A DNA stretch of 64,000 bases from NCBI GenBank assembly GCA_013397935.1, contig VZRN01006818.1, positions 1,861,615-1,925,614 of the forward strand. The letters run 5' to 3'. Below are positions 1 through 9,539 of the stretch, piece after piece. A program made the translations under genes and the position numbers. Under the pieces are notes generated by a model, which ran no database searches, was not told the DNA's origin, and was given only the letters and a program-made list of their open reading frames with translations. This stretch comes from Dasyornis broadbenti. Lineage: Eukaryota > Chordata > Aves > Passeriformes > Dasyornithidae. Position 1 is the first letter of the stretch. Each line of letters begins with the position of its first letter.

Positions 1-2727
1 CTGTTTTGGCCCTGATGTGTTCAGGGACCTTGTCTCCTTCAGTGGACTAGTGAGTGTAATTTCTACATTTCCTTACAGTGCCTCATAAAAGAGGGTCTTC
101 AAATTTAACTGGTCTGTGATGTTTGAGAATTCAGCTTCTCCATGCAGCAGAAGTGGCAGCTGCCTTCATCCCTCCCGCAGCCTATCTGTGCCGTGCGGGT
201 CGGGAGTGCACACTCAGCAAGCCACTGCAAGGCTGGTTTGCGCTCATCTCATTGTGGAACGAGTGAGATGATGCTCTTTTGAAAAGAGTGTACTTTTTCT
301 TGTGTTAGTTGGAAGTCTTGTTAAGTCATACCAGTTAGCTGGAGGCTTTCTCTTTGCTTCATTTATGAAATATTCTACTTAAGAGAAACTGCTCATGTCA
401 CATATCTGTTGTGTATCACTACCCAGGCAAGTAAGCTTTGTAAGGTGAGGAAGAAGTCTGCTGAGTAACAGAGTACTGTGGAACACAATTTAAAGAATGC
501 CAATTCCAAATTATGTATTTGTTTAGTCTTCAAAATTAGTCTTCTTTTTCTTTTTGCATTGCGAAGTAAAAGCTAGTAAAAGGCGTTTCAGAAAAGCAGA
601 ATAGAAATTTCTGTTGAAGGGCTTCTGTTCATTGCTATAAAAGGAAGTTGTATTTAACCTTCTAGTAAGTGATGCATGGGATTTGTCCCAAATTAAAAAT
701 AGAATAGAAAACTTGTTACCTCTGCTGTGTTAGTAAGCCTGACAATGAAAATAGTGGTGGAGAGGAAGACATAACCTACTCAAACCAACCTGATAGCAAA
801 AATGGGTTTCATGTCTTCGCGTGCTAGGGTACTCCTTGGATAGTTCTATTCACAGCAGTAACCCAGAAGTTTTTAATTTTTTTTCTTTTAGTACTGACAA
901 TGAATCCTTTATTGGTATGCAACACAAAAAGCTTTTGGGCTTGCCAGTAGGAATTGTTAAATTAAAAGGTTGTTTCCAGAACACTTGTATCTCATCATCT
1001 AAGCACCAGAAGCAATTAAATGTTTACCACTGTGCTGGAGAGGATTGCCTGGAATGGAAAAGATGAGAAATTTTTCAAGATGTTGAAAGGATCGTGATTC
1101 TCGGAAAAGACCCATTTAAGAATAGTTTATGACCGTTGTAGTTATAAACTCACTGCCGTAAAAGGAATGTGCTGTATGTTGGCAGGCTACCAACTCAGAG
1201 AAGATGGAAGTGCAGCTCAGCACTATTTTAGTGCATCAGATCTGGAAGGAGCAGGAGTGGGGGGAATCCCAATTGACCTATATTTACTTTCCTTTGGGAA
1301 GTATTGCCAGTCGTAATTATTAGGAAACAATCTGCAAATGACAGATGTATGAGCCCTTGCAAGGCTGAAGAGACTCGCTGGTTTCTGCCCTTAGCCAAGA
1401 ATCGTCTTTTGTCTCAGGCTTGGGGACTCCTTACTGCTCTAGTCTCTTCCCCTCCTTGGAGTCTCTGCTTTTTTGTGTCTCTTTGCAGTTTCTCTTTTCC
1501 CATTTCTTCTGTTGTTCACAATGCTTGCAGTGTCTTGGTCAACATTAATGAAATCTCCTTCCATTTTACACCTCTCCCTAAGGACCAAGTGAGAGTCTCT
1601 CGAACAAGGACCTTCTTAACTTCTGTATTACTTAAAGGAGAAATAATGGCCTCCCTTCTCCCCTTGTACTCAGTGTAGCATGGATGTCCTCTACATCCCC
1701 ACAGGCCATATCCTTTTGGGGTTTTGGGGTTTAGTGGGGGTCAGTACATCTGCCCTGCTGTGTGTAAATGTTAGCAGTAAAATAAGGAGAAATCAGCCTC
1801 GCAGTTTACTTGTCCATGGGAACAGCTGCCTGAACAGCAAGGCATTAGTATGTCTTTCCCCTTGTGGCTTCCTGGGAGGGTACAGCCTTCAAAAACCCCT
1901 TTGTTTTGATTATCTTCTCACTTCTCAGGCTTTTTAAATTTGACCCCTGGACACACCCTCGGACTTTAGTCACACCAGCATACCAGCCTCGTTGTTGCCA
2001 AGCTGGTTTTAGCTAGCAGGAGAGGGGAACAATGCAGTGGCCAGTTCAGCATACAGAAAGGGTTATTCCTGTGAGAGATTGTGAGCTTTCCGTTCTAGGC
2101 AGCTGATGCCAGAGAGAATGTTAGCTCAATTTTGTAATTAGATGAAAATTAAATATAGGTCTTTGTTTTCTGCTCAGATGTAGTGTTTTTCTTTTACAAG
2201 TATAAATAAATTTTCTGTTCTGGATAACCATTATAAGTGGAAACACAGTATGGACCCTTCTCACGTAGCATTTTTATGCATCAAAATCAGTGAAATTATG
2301 CTGAATTGTGTGCAGAGGTTTCAGAATATGGTTTATTTTCCAAGACTTTCAATGATTATTTTATTGGAAAGATAATAATTTTAGCCTGTATGATAATCTA
2401 AAATCTGTTGTGGGAGTCTCATCCCTCTTAGATGGAAGACCAAAGTCTGGGTAATAAAGCTCAAACTAAAGGCTGAACTCCTAAAAATATCTCTGATTCA
2501 CCTCAATGGGAATTTTTATGCGGCCTAAGGATAAAATATTAGTCCATAAGGCAGTGCTTGTCAATTGTGTATCACAGAGTGGGACTCAGTGTGAGCAAGT
2601 GAGCATTTCTGCTCATTCGCTTTTCCTGCTTTCCTCTGGTTTTTTGTCTGATCTCAACCTTTAGGCTTTTCTTCTTCCTCCCCTACTCCTGCCGTTAACA
2701 GGAGGAATATAGAAGGCATTCATATGA

Positions 2728-2794
2728 AGAATGAATATGAATTCTTCATATTCATTCTAGAATATGAAGCTAGAATATTCTAGCTTCATATTCT
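2728..2794. repeat. Tandem perfect palindromes, possible cruciform
   Basis: Two adjacent inverted repeats. Positions 2728-2758 have 14-base arms (agaatgaatatgaa and its complement) around a 3-base ttc loop. Positions 2759-2794 form a 36-bp perfect palindrome with no loop, whose half-site is agaatatgaagctagaat. A further partial copy of the same word (ctagaatatgaa) follows at about 2801-2812. The modules share the words gaatatgaa and ttcatattc, so the cluster probably arose by local fold-back duplication. Confidence 0.9.
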
Positions 2795-3907
2795 TCCCAG
2801 CTAGAATATGAAAAGGATACCTCAGTAGCATCAATAGACTGGACTGGATAACGCCATGTCACAGGAGATGGAGGACTGGCCTGTGGGCACCATGAGGAAG
2901 CTGAGGAAGCCGTGGGACTGGGGAGGGTCCTCGTGCACCCCTTGAGCTTGAGCAGCTGTGGTTGTGTCATGCTTGGTGTGCCCAGGCAGGAATCTGCCAC
3001 CTCCAGCCCTGCTGGCTCTGCAGGTGCAGGGAAAACCGCTATGGGTCATGTTATGAAACACTAAATAGACTCCCCAGTTAATAACTTCTCTGATTGCTTT
3101 GCAAATGATCATTCCTATAAGTAAGGGCCATTAAAGCACTTGGATCTGACAGTATCCTAAAACATACGTGAGCCAAAACGATACTTGAACATGTCTTATG
3201 GTTCAGGCTGTGTGTTTTACAGGAAGGTTTTTTAGGTTTGAGTTTCAGTTACTCTGGGAAGGGATTAAGAACAAAATCCAGTATAAGGGAATATGTAAAA
3301 TTCAAGAAAACAAAAAGGTTTTGAACTTCACTGTTTAGGCTCCTTTCTAATGGTAGTACTAACGTCAAGTTTAAAGCTTGATGTTTCCTGGTGTTCCACT
3401 CAAATATTACGAAGTATGGTCAGTAATTACCTCTTCTATCAGGGCACAATGTAAACTTCTTAAAACAGACAGGATTGCCATTTGGTTTGCACATTCCAGC
3501 ACAAACAGCTAAGGAGAACATGCTTTAATTGAGAGTCTTACAAGTGAAGTGGGAATTCAGGTCTAATACTTCAGATTTCTGTGGCTGTAATTGAGAAGCA
3601 AATATTGTATGGGGGGGAGTATATGCTAACAAGCATGCAAGTTAAGTGCTACAGTAGTTCTGTAGACCTGTAAGGTTAATGTAATTAATTTTAGAATGCT
3701 TTATGCCTGTTCAATAAGTTTTTGAGAAGCTTAAATTTAGCTGTTAATGATTAAAGTATTTTATTCTCATCAGACAGTGAGCTTTTGCAAGGTGTTTTAA
3801 TAGCAAATAGCAAGTCACAAACTTCTGAAGACACTTAGTTTGCATTATCAATAGATGTACAAGCAGATGAAAATCCAGAGTCTAAAATCTCTCTTTAAAG
3901 GCAAATT

Positions 3908-4185
3908 TCATAGAATCACAGAATGGATTGGGTTGGAAGGGACCTTAGAGATCATCTAGTTCCAATACCCCTGCTGTGGACAGGGACACTTTCCACAAGA
4001 CCAGGTTGTTCAGAGCCCCATCCAGCCTGGCCTCAAACACTTCCAGGGATGGGACATTCACTGCTTCTCTGGGCAACCTGTTGCAGTGCCTCACTATTTT
4101 CACAGTGAAGAATTTCTTCCTTATATCTAATCTAAATTACCCTTTCCCAAGCTTTTGTCAATTACCTTTACTATTTTGTGCCAAA
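3908..4185 (-). mobile_element. CR1 LINE fragment, 3' end
   Basis: Begins with tcatagaatcacagaatgg and continues through ggttggaagggacctta, cagagccccatccagcctgg and gaagaatttcttcctt. These are hallmark words of the reverse complement of the avian CR1 3' region. The terminal ATTCTATG-type repeat lies at the left edge, so the element runs on the minus strand. It is 5'-truncated and carries no open reverse transcriptase frame. The right boundary is approximate because the match fades after the aatctaaatta motif. Confidence 0.93.
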
Positions 4186-6562
4186 TACTTCAAATACAGT
4201 GTGGTGCATTGAAGCATACAATTGTCTGAAAATACAATTATAGAGCACAAATGCATATTCACAGGATGTGTGTTTTTTGAGGGCTGAAGGCTGCCTCCTC
4301 ATGGTTTTCACAGGCTGTTGGGAGGCTAGGACAGAAGGAGTGGTTAGCCCCGGGTAGTGAGGGATGTACGTGTGAGAATACTTTGTGCACTGCAAAGGGT
4401 GCTAGTTTCAGGACTGGAGATCTTGGATTGGAGTAGGAACTGGAACTATTCCCTCCTCCTTTTGCTGATAAATAACCAGCAGTCATCAGCCCCTTGTACT
4501 GCAGTCTCCTGCCACAGCTGGCAGCTTCGTGGTGGTTTATTAAACACCTCTTACAAGCTATTCAACATTGCTTTTGCCCCACTGTAGCACACACCATGAC
4601 AAACCTGACATTACCTGCAAACAGTAAAGTCCCTTAAAGCCAGCAAGTGCAATGCAGAGAGCAGGAAAGACCAAAGTCTTTGGTGTTAGCACAGACTGTG
4701 TTAAGGGAAAATGATTAGGGAGTAAATAATTGTTCAGACACAGACATGATCTATTGAAACACTTGCTGATGTGGTTCTCTCTTTAGGCTGCACCTTTTGT
4801 TCCTGCAGTTCCTGAGGGTTGATCTGTCCTGTCTGCTGACTCTGACTGGCAGCAGCTTTAGGTGAGCAAAAGCCAAATAAAAAAAATAAATATCCAAATG
4901 TTAAAACTGAAATAAATATATATACAAAATACTCCACTAAGTTTTGTCAAGGCAAAATTTGGTTATAGTTTGCTTTGTGTCAATATAAATAAGTAAACCC
5001 TTTGCAAAACAACTGTTCAAACTTAGTGCTGGACTGAAAAAAAACTTCACAAAACAAATACTGATAAAAATTAAACTGTTAATGTAACACTTGAGTATAG
5101 TAGACTCCCAAGCCTTTACTGCTGTCTAACTTCTAGTTGTTTGGCTTTCTTCAGTGTGGCAATTTTTTTGCTCTTTGCTTTTTCCAGTGACATAGGAATT
5201 CCTGACGAGAGCCTGGGAGCCTGGCTCTCTGACTAGTGTGTGCCTATCTCTTAATTGTTTCCTGCCCTCCAAATGAGGCCAGAGACTTGTGGCTGGGGGA
5301 AGGGAAATTGCAAAAAAATAGTAGAAGCCTCACACTACTTAGGTCTCATTATTGGGGCAAGAAAAAAACCCCAATTCTTCCCTTAAGAATTTCTGGATGT
5401 TTTTTTAATTTACTCATAAAGAGCTAAAACTTCACATTTTTTCTTGTAAGAGCTGGGAATCTCATGTAATTTTAGGAATTCTGGACCTGAGTTGTCAGGA
5501 ATAAAACTGAACATGGAAAGATTTGAATGAGTAGTGCTACGAGCTCCCGAGACCCTTGATGTTTCCCTTACTGCTCTTAAAAACAAGATGTGGTAATAAC
5601 AAAATTTAATCTCTCAAGTTGTCCTTCCCCCAAAGAAATCTTTCTAGTTGAGGAGAGGTTGCAAAAACATAACCTGAGTACATATAAAGTTCTTAATTTC
5701 TGAAGGACACATTTGATAGACCACCTATGTTATTTTACAGCTAATCATTTTGGGGCCGAACTTACATTTTCTGAATGTCCACAATGGACAATATAGAAAC
5801 TCTCGAAAGCTGGCAGTTCTTTCATATATGCCACCATTAGGATCCTAAAAGGAAGGATTCGCTGAAGTTGCAATGTGCATCCTAGAAAACTGCTTCTGAA
5901 AACCCAACTAATGACATAGTTACTGGTGTATTTGTATTGCCTGTACTTACAAGATTTACAAGTTATTGCTGAGCATGGTGTCCATCTTATGAGAGCCAGA
6001 TAGATGGAAGATCCATGCTGTGCTTTATTCAAGAGTGAAGTGCAGTGAAGGGGCTCCAAGGGGTCTGATGACACCAGGGGACTCCTGCGGAGGAGCCAGC
6101 AGTGTCCTGGGTGTTGCAGGCAGTGCAACGAGCAGCATGTGTTAAAAAAACGGGCAACCCACCAAAAACAAAATCAAAAATGGTGTGTAAAGCATCATCC
6201 CCTTCCCGAGACTGTGAGTTCTGCTCTGACCTCTTCATGTAGCATCTTTCCTTACAGGAAAGTGGCACATTGCAATGCTGCAATAAAGATATGGGAGGTT
6301 GTTAGTTTTTGTGGTGGAATTGCAGTGCTGCAGTACTCACCGTGGCTCTGGCATGTGACAGTCGTGTTAGCATCGCTGTCCCCAGGCCAGCCGGCCCTGA
6401 CACTGGCAAGGTGTGGTGCTGTACAGCCGGACTCGCTTGAGGCTCAGGCAGGTGCCTCCAGCACCAGCATGGGGGCTTTTCTTTGCCTAGCCCTGTAGAG
6501 GGCTAAGCATGTATAGCATGGGAGTATAAACCAGCAGCAATGATATTCCCAGGATGGTATTT

Positions 6563-6945
6563 TCACAGAATCACAAAATCATTTAGGTTGGAAAAGACCT
6601 CTGAGATTGTTGAGTCTGACCTTTGACCAAACACCACCTTGTCAGCTAGACCATGGCACCTCCTTGGGCAGCCCATTCCAATGTCTAATCACCTTTTTTG
6701 TGAAGAAATTCTTCCTAATGCCCAACCTAAACCTCCCTTGGCATAATTTAAGACTATATCCTGTGATCCTGCTGTTAGTTGTCTGGTAGTTGAGGAGAGG
6801 GTAAGATCACTCCTGAGCCTCCTCTTCTTCAGGCTAACCAACCCCAGCTCCCTCAGCCACTCCTTGTCAGACTTGTGCTCCAGACACTTCACCAGCGTTA
6901 TTGCCCTTCTCTATACTTCTTCCCATGTTTCTTGTCGTGCTTTGG
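6563..6945 (-). mobile_element. CR1 LINE fragment, 3' end
   Basis: A reverse-oriented CR1 copy of about 380 bases. It starts tcacagaatcacaaaatc, then aggttggaaaagacctctga, ccattccaatgtctaatcac, gaagaaattcttcctaatg and a late segment resembling cctcctcttcttcaggctaa. It reaches further into the element than the copy at 3908 and belongs to a different CR1 subfamily, with an aaaagacct rather than an aagggacct core. Old and non-coding. It ends about 600 bases before the CpG island. Confidence 0.92.
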
Positions 6946-7656
6946 CTATTGCTCTTAAATAAGTCAGAGACATAAACATGGTACCTGAGCCTGCTAAAGG
7001 CTATGGCCAAGCTTGCATGGGCCACAGAAAGCGCAGAGGTGAGATACGAACCTGTCACAATGTTACTGTCATTCTCCCTCAATGCGTTCTTTGTACCCAT
7101 GGAATTGACAGGCAGTGGTGAAGCATCTCCAAACCAAATGTATTAATTGCAATGAATTTGACTTTGCACTTCTCTTTACTGATTCTTCACAAGCCATTCT
7201 TACTGGGGTCTGTACGTTTCCTGCAGCAGGGTTTGTGTGCATACAGTACCTGGCACCAGGAGCTCCCCTCCCACGGGAACTAATGGGCATTGCTGTAATG
7301 TGCAGAGTAAATAAAAATAGCTATCAAAGCAACAGCAGTAAAAGAATAAAATAGGTTAACTGCAATAACATACTATCATTGTTGCTCAGTGAGATTTTAT
7401 TGGGCTTTCAGGACTTGTATGTCCTCTGAATCTTTATGAATAGATGAGTGCAAATAACAACATTTTGGTGAACACTGAAATACTTGATATTTTCAAGAGG
7501 TCAGGATCTATTTTATGGGGGAATCAAAATAATTTCCTTTAAGCTTTTTACACTTAAAGGAGGGAGGGAGGAGGAGGAGGAGAAGGGCAGGGGTGTGGCG
7601 TCGGTCTGCGCTGCCAGTGCAGCACCTCGCGGGAGGGTGTTCACAGCAGCCGCCAG

Positions 7657-7859
7657 NNNNNNNNNNNNNNNNNNNNNNNNNNNNNNNNNNNNNNNNNNNN
7701 NNNNNNNNNNNNNNNNNNNNNNNNNNNNNNNNNNNNNNNNNNNNNNNNNNNNNNNNNNNNNNNNNNNNNNNNNNNNNNNNNNNNNNNNNNNNNNNNNNNN
7801 NNNNNNNNNNNNNNNNNNNNNNNNNNNNNNNNNNNNNNNNNNNNNNNNNNNNNNNNNNN
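7657..7859. other. Assembly gap (203 N)
   Basis: 203 consecutive undetermined bases inside the CpG island, most likely a sequencing failure in extreme GC. The length is not a round placeholder, so it may be an estimated size. Open frames drawn across it are meaningless. The ER-targeting first exon of MSRB3 (A-type isoform), which I do not find in the visible sequence, could lie here. Confidence 0.98.
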
Positions 7860-8024
7860 CTGCCCCGGAGGGGTTGGCGCTGGTTTTCACGCTGCTCCGC
7901 TGCCGCTGTGACAGGGACGCGTTTGTGTGTGTGTGATGGCACTCACGGGCTGCCCGCCCCGCAGCGCCCGCCCGGCCCCCGCCCTGCCGCCCTCGGGCAG
8001 CGCAGAAGTGTCAGGGATCTCGCA
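7860..8024 (+). other. MSRB3: Candidate 5' exon of MSRB3 (visible part)
   Basis: GC-rich sequence between the gap and a strong splice donor: ctcgca at the exon side, gtgagt at 8025-8030. If spliced to the acceptor at 9411-9412 this would supply the 5' leader of the B-type transcript. The frame that joins in phase with the MSRB3 start codon is open over all 55 visible codons. Its sequence does not look like an ER signal peptide, and the phase is wrong for direct joining to the common exon at 22736. Most likely untranslated leader; exon status is inferred from the donor and the island only. Confidence 0.4.
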
Positions 8025-9412
8025 GTGAGTTTGGTTTGGGTGCGAGCGAGTTGAGCGTGTTAATACGGGCAGGTTTCCGTCAGATGCGCTCCAGAGCGGT
8101 TTGGTTAATGGGTACGGTTGAGGGCTGGGTCCTTATTATAGTCATGGAATCATCATAGAACGGTTTGGCTCGGAAGGGGCCTTTAAAGGCCACCTAGTCC
8201 AACCCCCAGCAATGGGCAAGGACAACGTCAACTACATCAGGTTGCTCAGAGTCCCGTCCAGCCTGACCTTGAATGTTACCAGGGATGGGGCGTCCACACC
8301 TGTTTGGGGTGTGTTGTACACGTGTCCTTCCTCTCAGAGTCTTGTTCCTCAGGAGGAGACCGTGGTCAGTTTGTCCCCCGCTGGGATAGCCCCTGATGTG
8401 GGCCATGGCAGGACCTGCCTCCCGTGGCTCCTAAGCTGCCACAGACGAAAGAGAAAGAGTGGGCCTGAGAGGAGGCTGGGAGACCTGCCCTGCTGCTCCA
8501 CAGCCCCTTGGGGCCTGATCCTCCTTCCACAAGAATCCCAGAGCTTCTGGACCAACTTTGGTTGGGGATTGGCTCCAGTCCTGCGTCACATAATCTTCTG
8601 AAGTGAGCTGTGACTGTGCATGGCTGGGCTATAAGGCAGCTGCATTTCCTCTTCCCCATCACAGGGTGAATGAAACAATTAGTATTTGTGCGTTAAACCC
8701 TCTTGAAATAGAATCTCGTGACTGCCATCTCTCTGTTTGCTATATTCGAACTGGCTGGAAGATTGTTTAACTATATTTCATGGACAGTTTACAACATGAA
8801 TTATTTCCTGCCCTTCAAAAGCCAGGGTTTTAAGATATCTAGCAAGTTTATTACAATGAAATGTCATATTCTTCAAACAAGTCATCAAAAGAACAATTTT
8901 TAGCAGTGACTGGTTTCCAGCGTTCACCATTCAGAAATGTGGAGTGTGATTGTGGTTTAAATCAAATAAATAGAAAAAGCCTGCATGTTTGATCTGCCCA
9001 GCGTTCCTGGGTGTTCCAAGCCAGATTGCTACTATCTAGCTGAGGTCCTAAGGTTTTTTCCTTCGTACCTCTGCACTTGTGACCAGGTTGCTACCCCAAG
9101 TTGCTCTCAGTTGGGTGCATCTAAAGCAGCTCTTGTGAATGCCCCCTATAAAAATGCCCAGTTCCCCTCACTTTGTAGCATATGAAATGGTTTTACTGAA
9201 TACTATGTGATATGTATCAAAATGTTAGGGGGTAGGGTAGCAGAAATGGGTTAAACGTGCTAAGAAAATTGCATTTAGAATTGTGCTCCCATGTGGTGAT
9301 CTTATAAAATTTTAAGTATTGTTTTTTCTGTGAATGTATCTTAACATTTTTGATGTTTTAATTTGTTCTCATATTTTTTTTTTTCTTTTTTTTTTTTTTC
9401 TTCCCTACTCAG
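8025..9412 (+). other. MSRB3: Putative first intron of MSRB3
   Basis: Bounded by the candidate GTGAGT donor at 8025 and a strong acceptor at 9411-9412, which is preceded by a long T-rich polypyrimidine tract at about 9371-9410. It contains a CR1 fragment at 8142-8300. I see no other gene in it. Confidence 0.45.
8142..8300 (-). mobile_element. CR1 LINE fragment, 3' end
   Basis: Starts tcatggaatcatcatagaac, then cggaaggggcctttaaaggc, cacctagtccaaccc, gtccagcctgaccttgaatg and accagggatggggcgtcc. This is the reverse complement of the CR1 3' end, with the repeated catagaat terminus at the left. It lies just inside the putative first intron and is short and degenerate. The right boundary is approximate. 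Confidence 0.9.
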
Positions 9413-9463
9413 CTCTTGCCCCTGTTCTTTGCCTCTGGTTTTGTTGGTGAGGATATCACAGTG

Positions 9464-9539
9464 ATGTCTGCATTCAACCTGCTGCATTTGGTGACAAAGA
9501 GCCAGCCAGTGGCCCTGCGAGCCTGTGGGCTTCCCTCAG
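9464..9539 (+). CDS. MSRB3: MSRB3 N-terminal coding exon, mitochondrial B-type isoform
   Basis: Methionine-R-sulfoxide reductase B3 reduces free and protein-bound methionine-R-sulfoxide back to methionine. This exon encodes 25 residues beginning MSAFNLLHLVTKSQ and ending RACGLPS, plus the first base of a Gly codon. From memory it is essentially identical to the human MSRB3B N-terminus, which directs the enzyme to mitochondria. The exon starts at 9413 after a T-rich tract and AG, with 51 leader bases before the ATG, and ends at 9539 before a GT donor at 9540. The start has G at -3 (moderate context). The leader is in frame with the ATG and has no stop. The segment is basic and hydrophobic with no acidic residue, fitting a mitochondrial presequence. 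Human MSRB3 makes A (ER) and B (mitochondrial) forms by alternative 5' exons; only the B exon is visible here. Confidence 0.96.

Larger units (their letters stand above)
1..7559. other. 5' flank of MSRB3, no gene recognised
   Basis: AT-rich non-coding sequence upstream of the CpG island. The short open frames here (the longest is 127 codons) show no recognisable protein family and no splice-linked conservation I can identify. Two CR1 fragments and a palindrome cluster are listed separately. In vertebrates the gene upstream of MSRB3 is commonly LEMD3. I see no exon that I can assign to it, so this is either intergenic DNA or an upstream part of the MSRB3 locus such as a distal first exon. Confidence 0.6.
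7560..8060 (+). promoter_or_regulatory. MSRB3: CpG island, probable MSRB3 promoter and first exon
   Basis: A sharp change from AT-rich flank to GC-rich, CpG-rich sequence. It starts with a purine-rich gggagggaggagg block, continues through cacctcgcggga, is broken by the assembly gap, and resumes with gcccgccccgcagcgcccgc. It lies about 1.4 kb upstream of the exon carrying the MSRB3B start codon, on the expected side. A strong donor-like GTGAGT sits at 8025, so a first exon could end at 8024. There is no TATA box, as usual for CpG-island promoters. Promoter and exon assignments are inferred from position and composition; the transcription start cannot be read from sequence alone. Confidence 0.7.

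Noticed and set aside
2728..2794. Palindromes as a microRNA precursor
   Set aside because: The arms are 14 and 18 bases with a 3-base loop or no loop, unlike the 60-80 base imperfect stem-loops of microRNA precursors.
3923..4212. Open frames of about 60-80 codons at the first CR1
   Set aside because: They lie inside a reverse-oriented 3' CR1 fragment and are not coding.
5745..6128. 127-codon minus-strand frame with Cys-rich segments
   Set aside because: No recognisable motif, no conserved spacing of Cys, overlapped by other frames, and no splice partners. Treated as chance.
7484..8054. Several 120-150 codon open frames on both strands crossing the gap
   Set aside because: They run through 203 unknown bases counted as open, and some begin at non-ATG codons. 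They cannot be supported as proteins.
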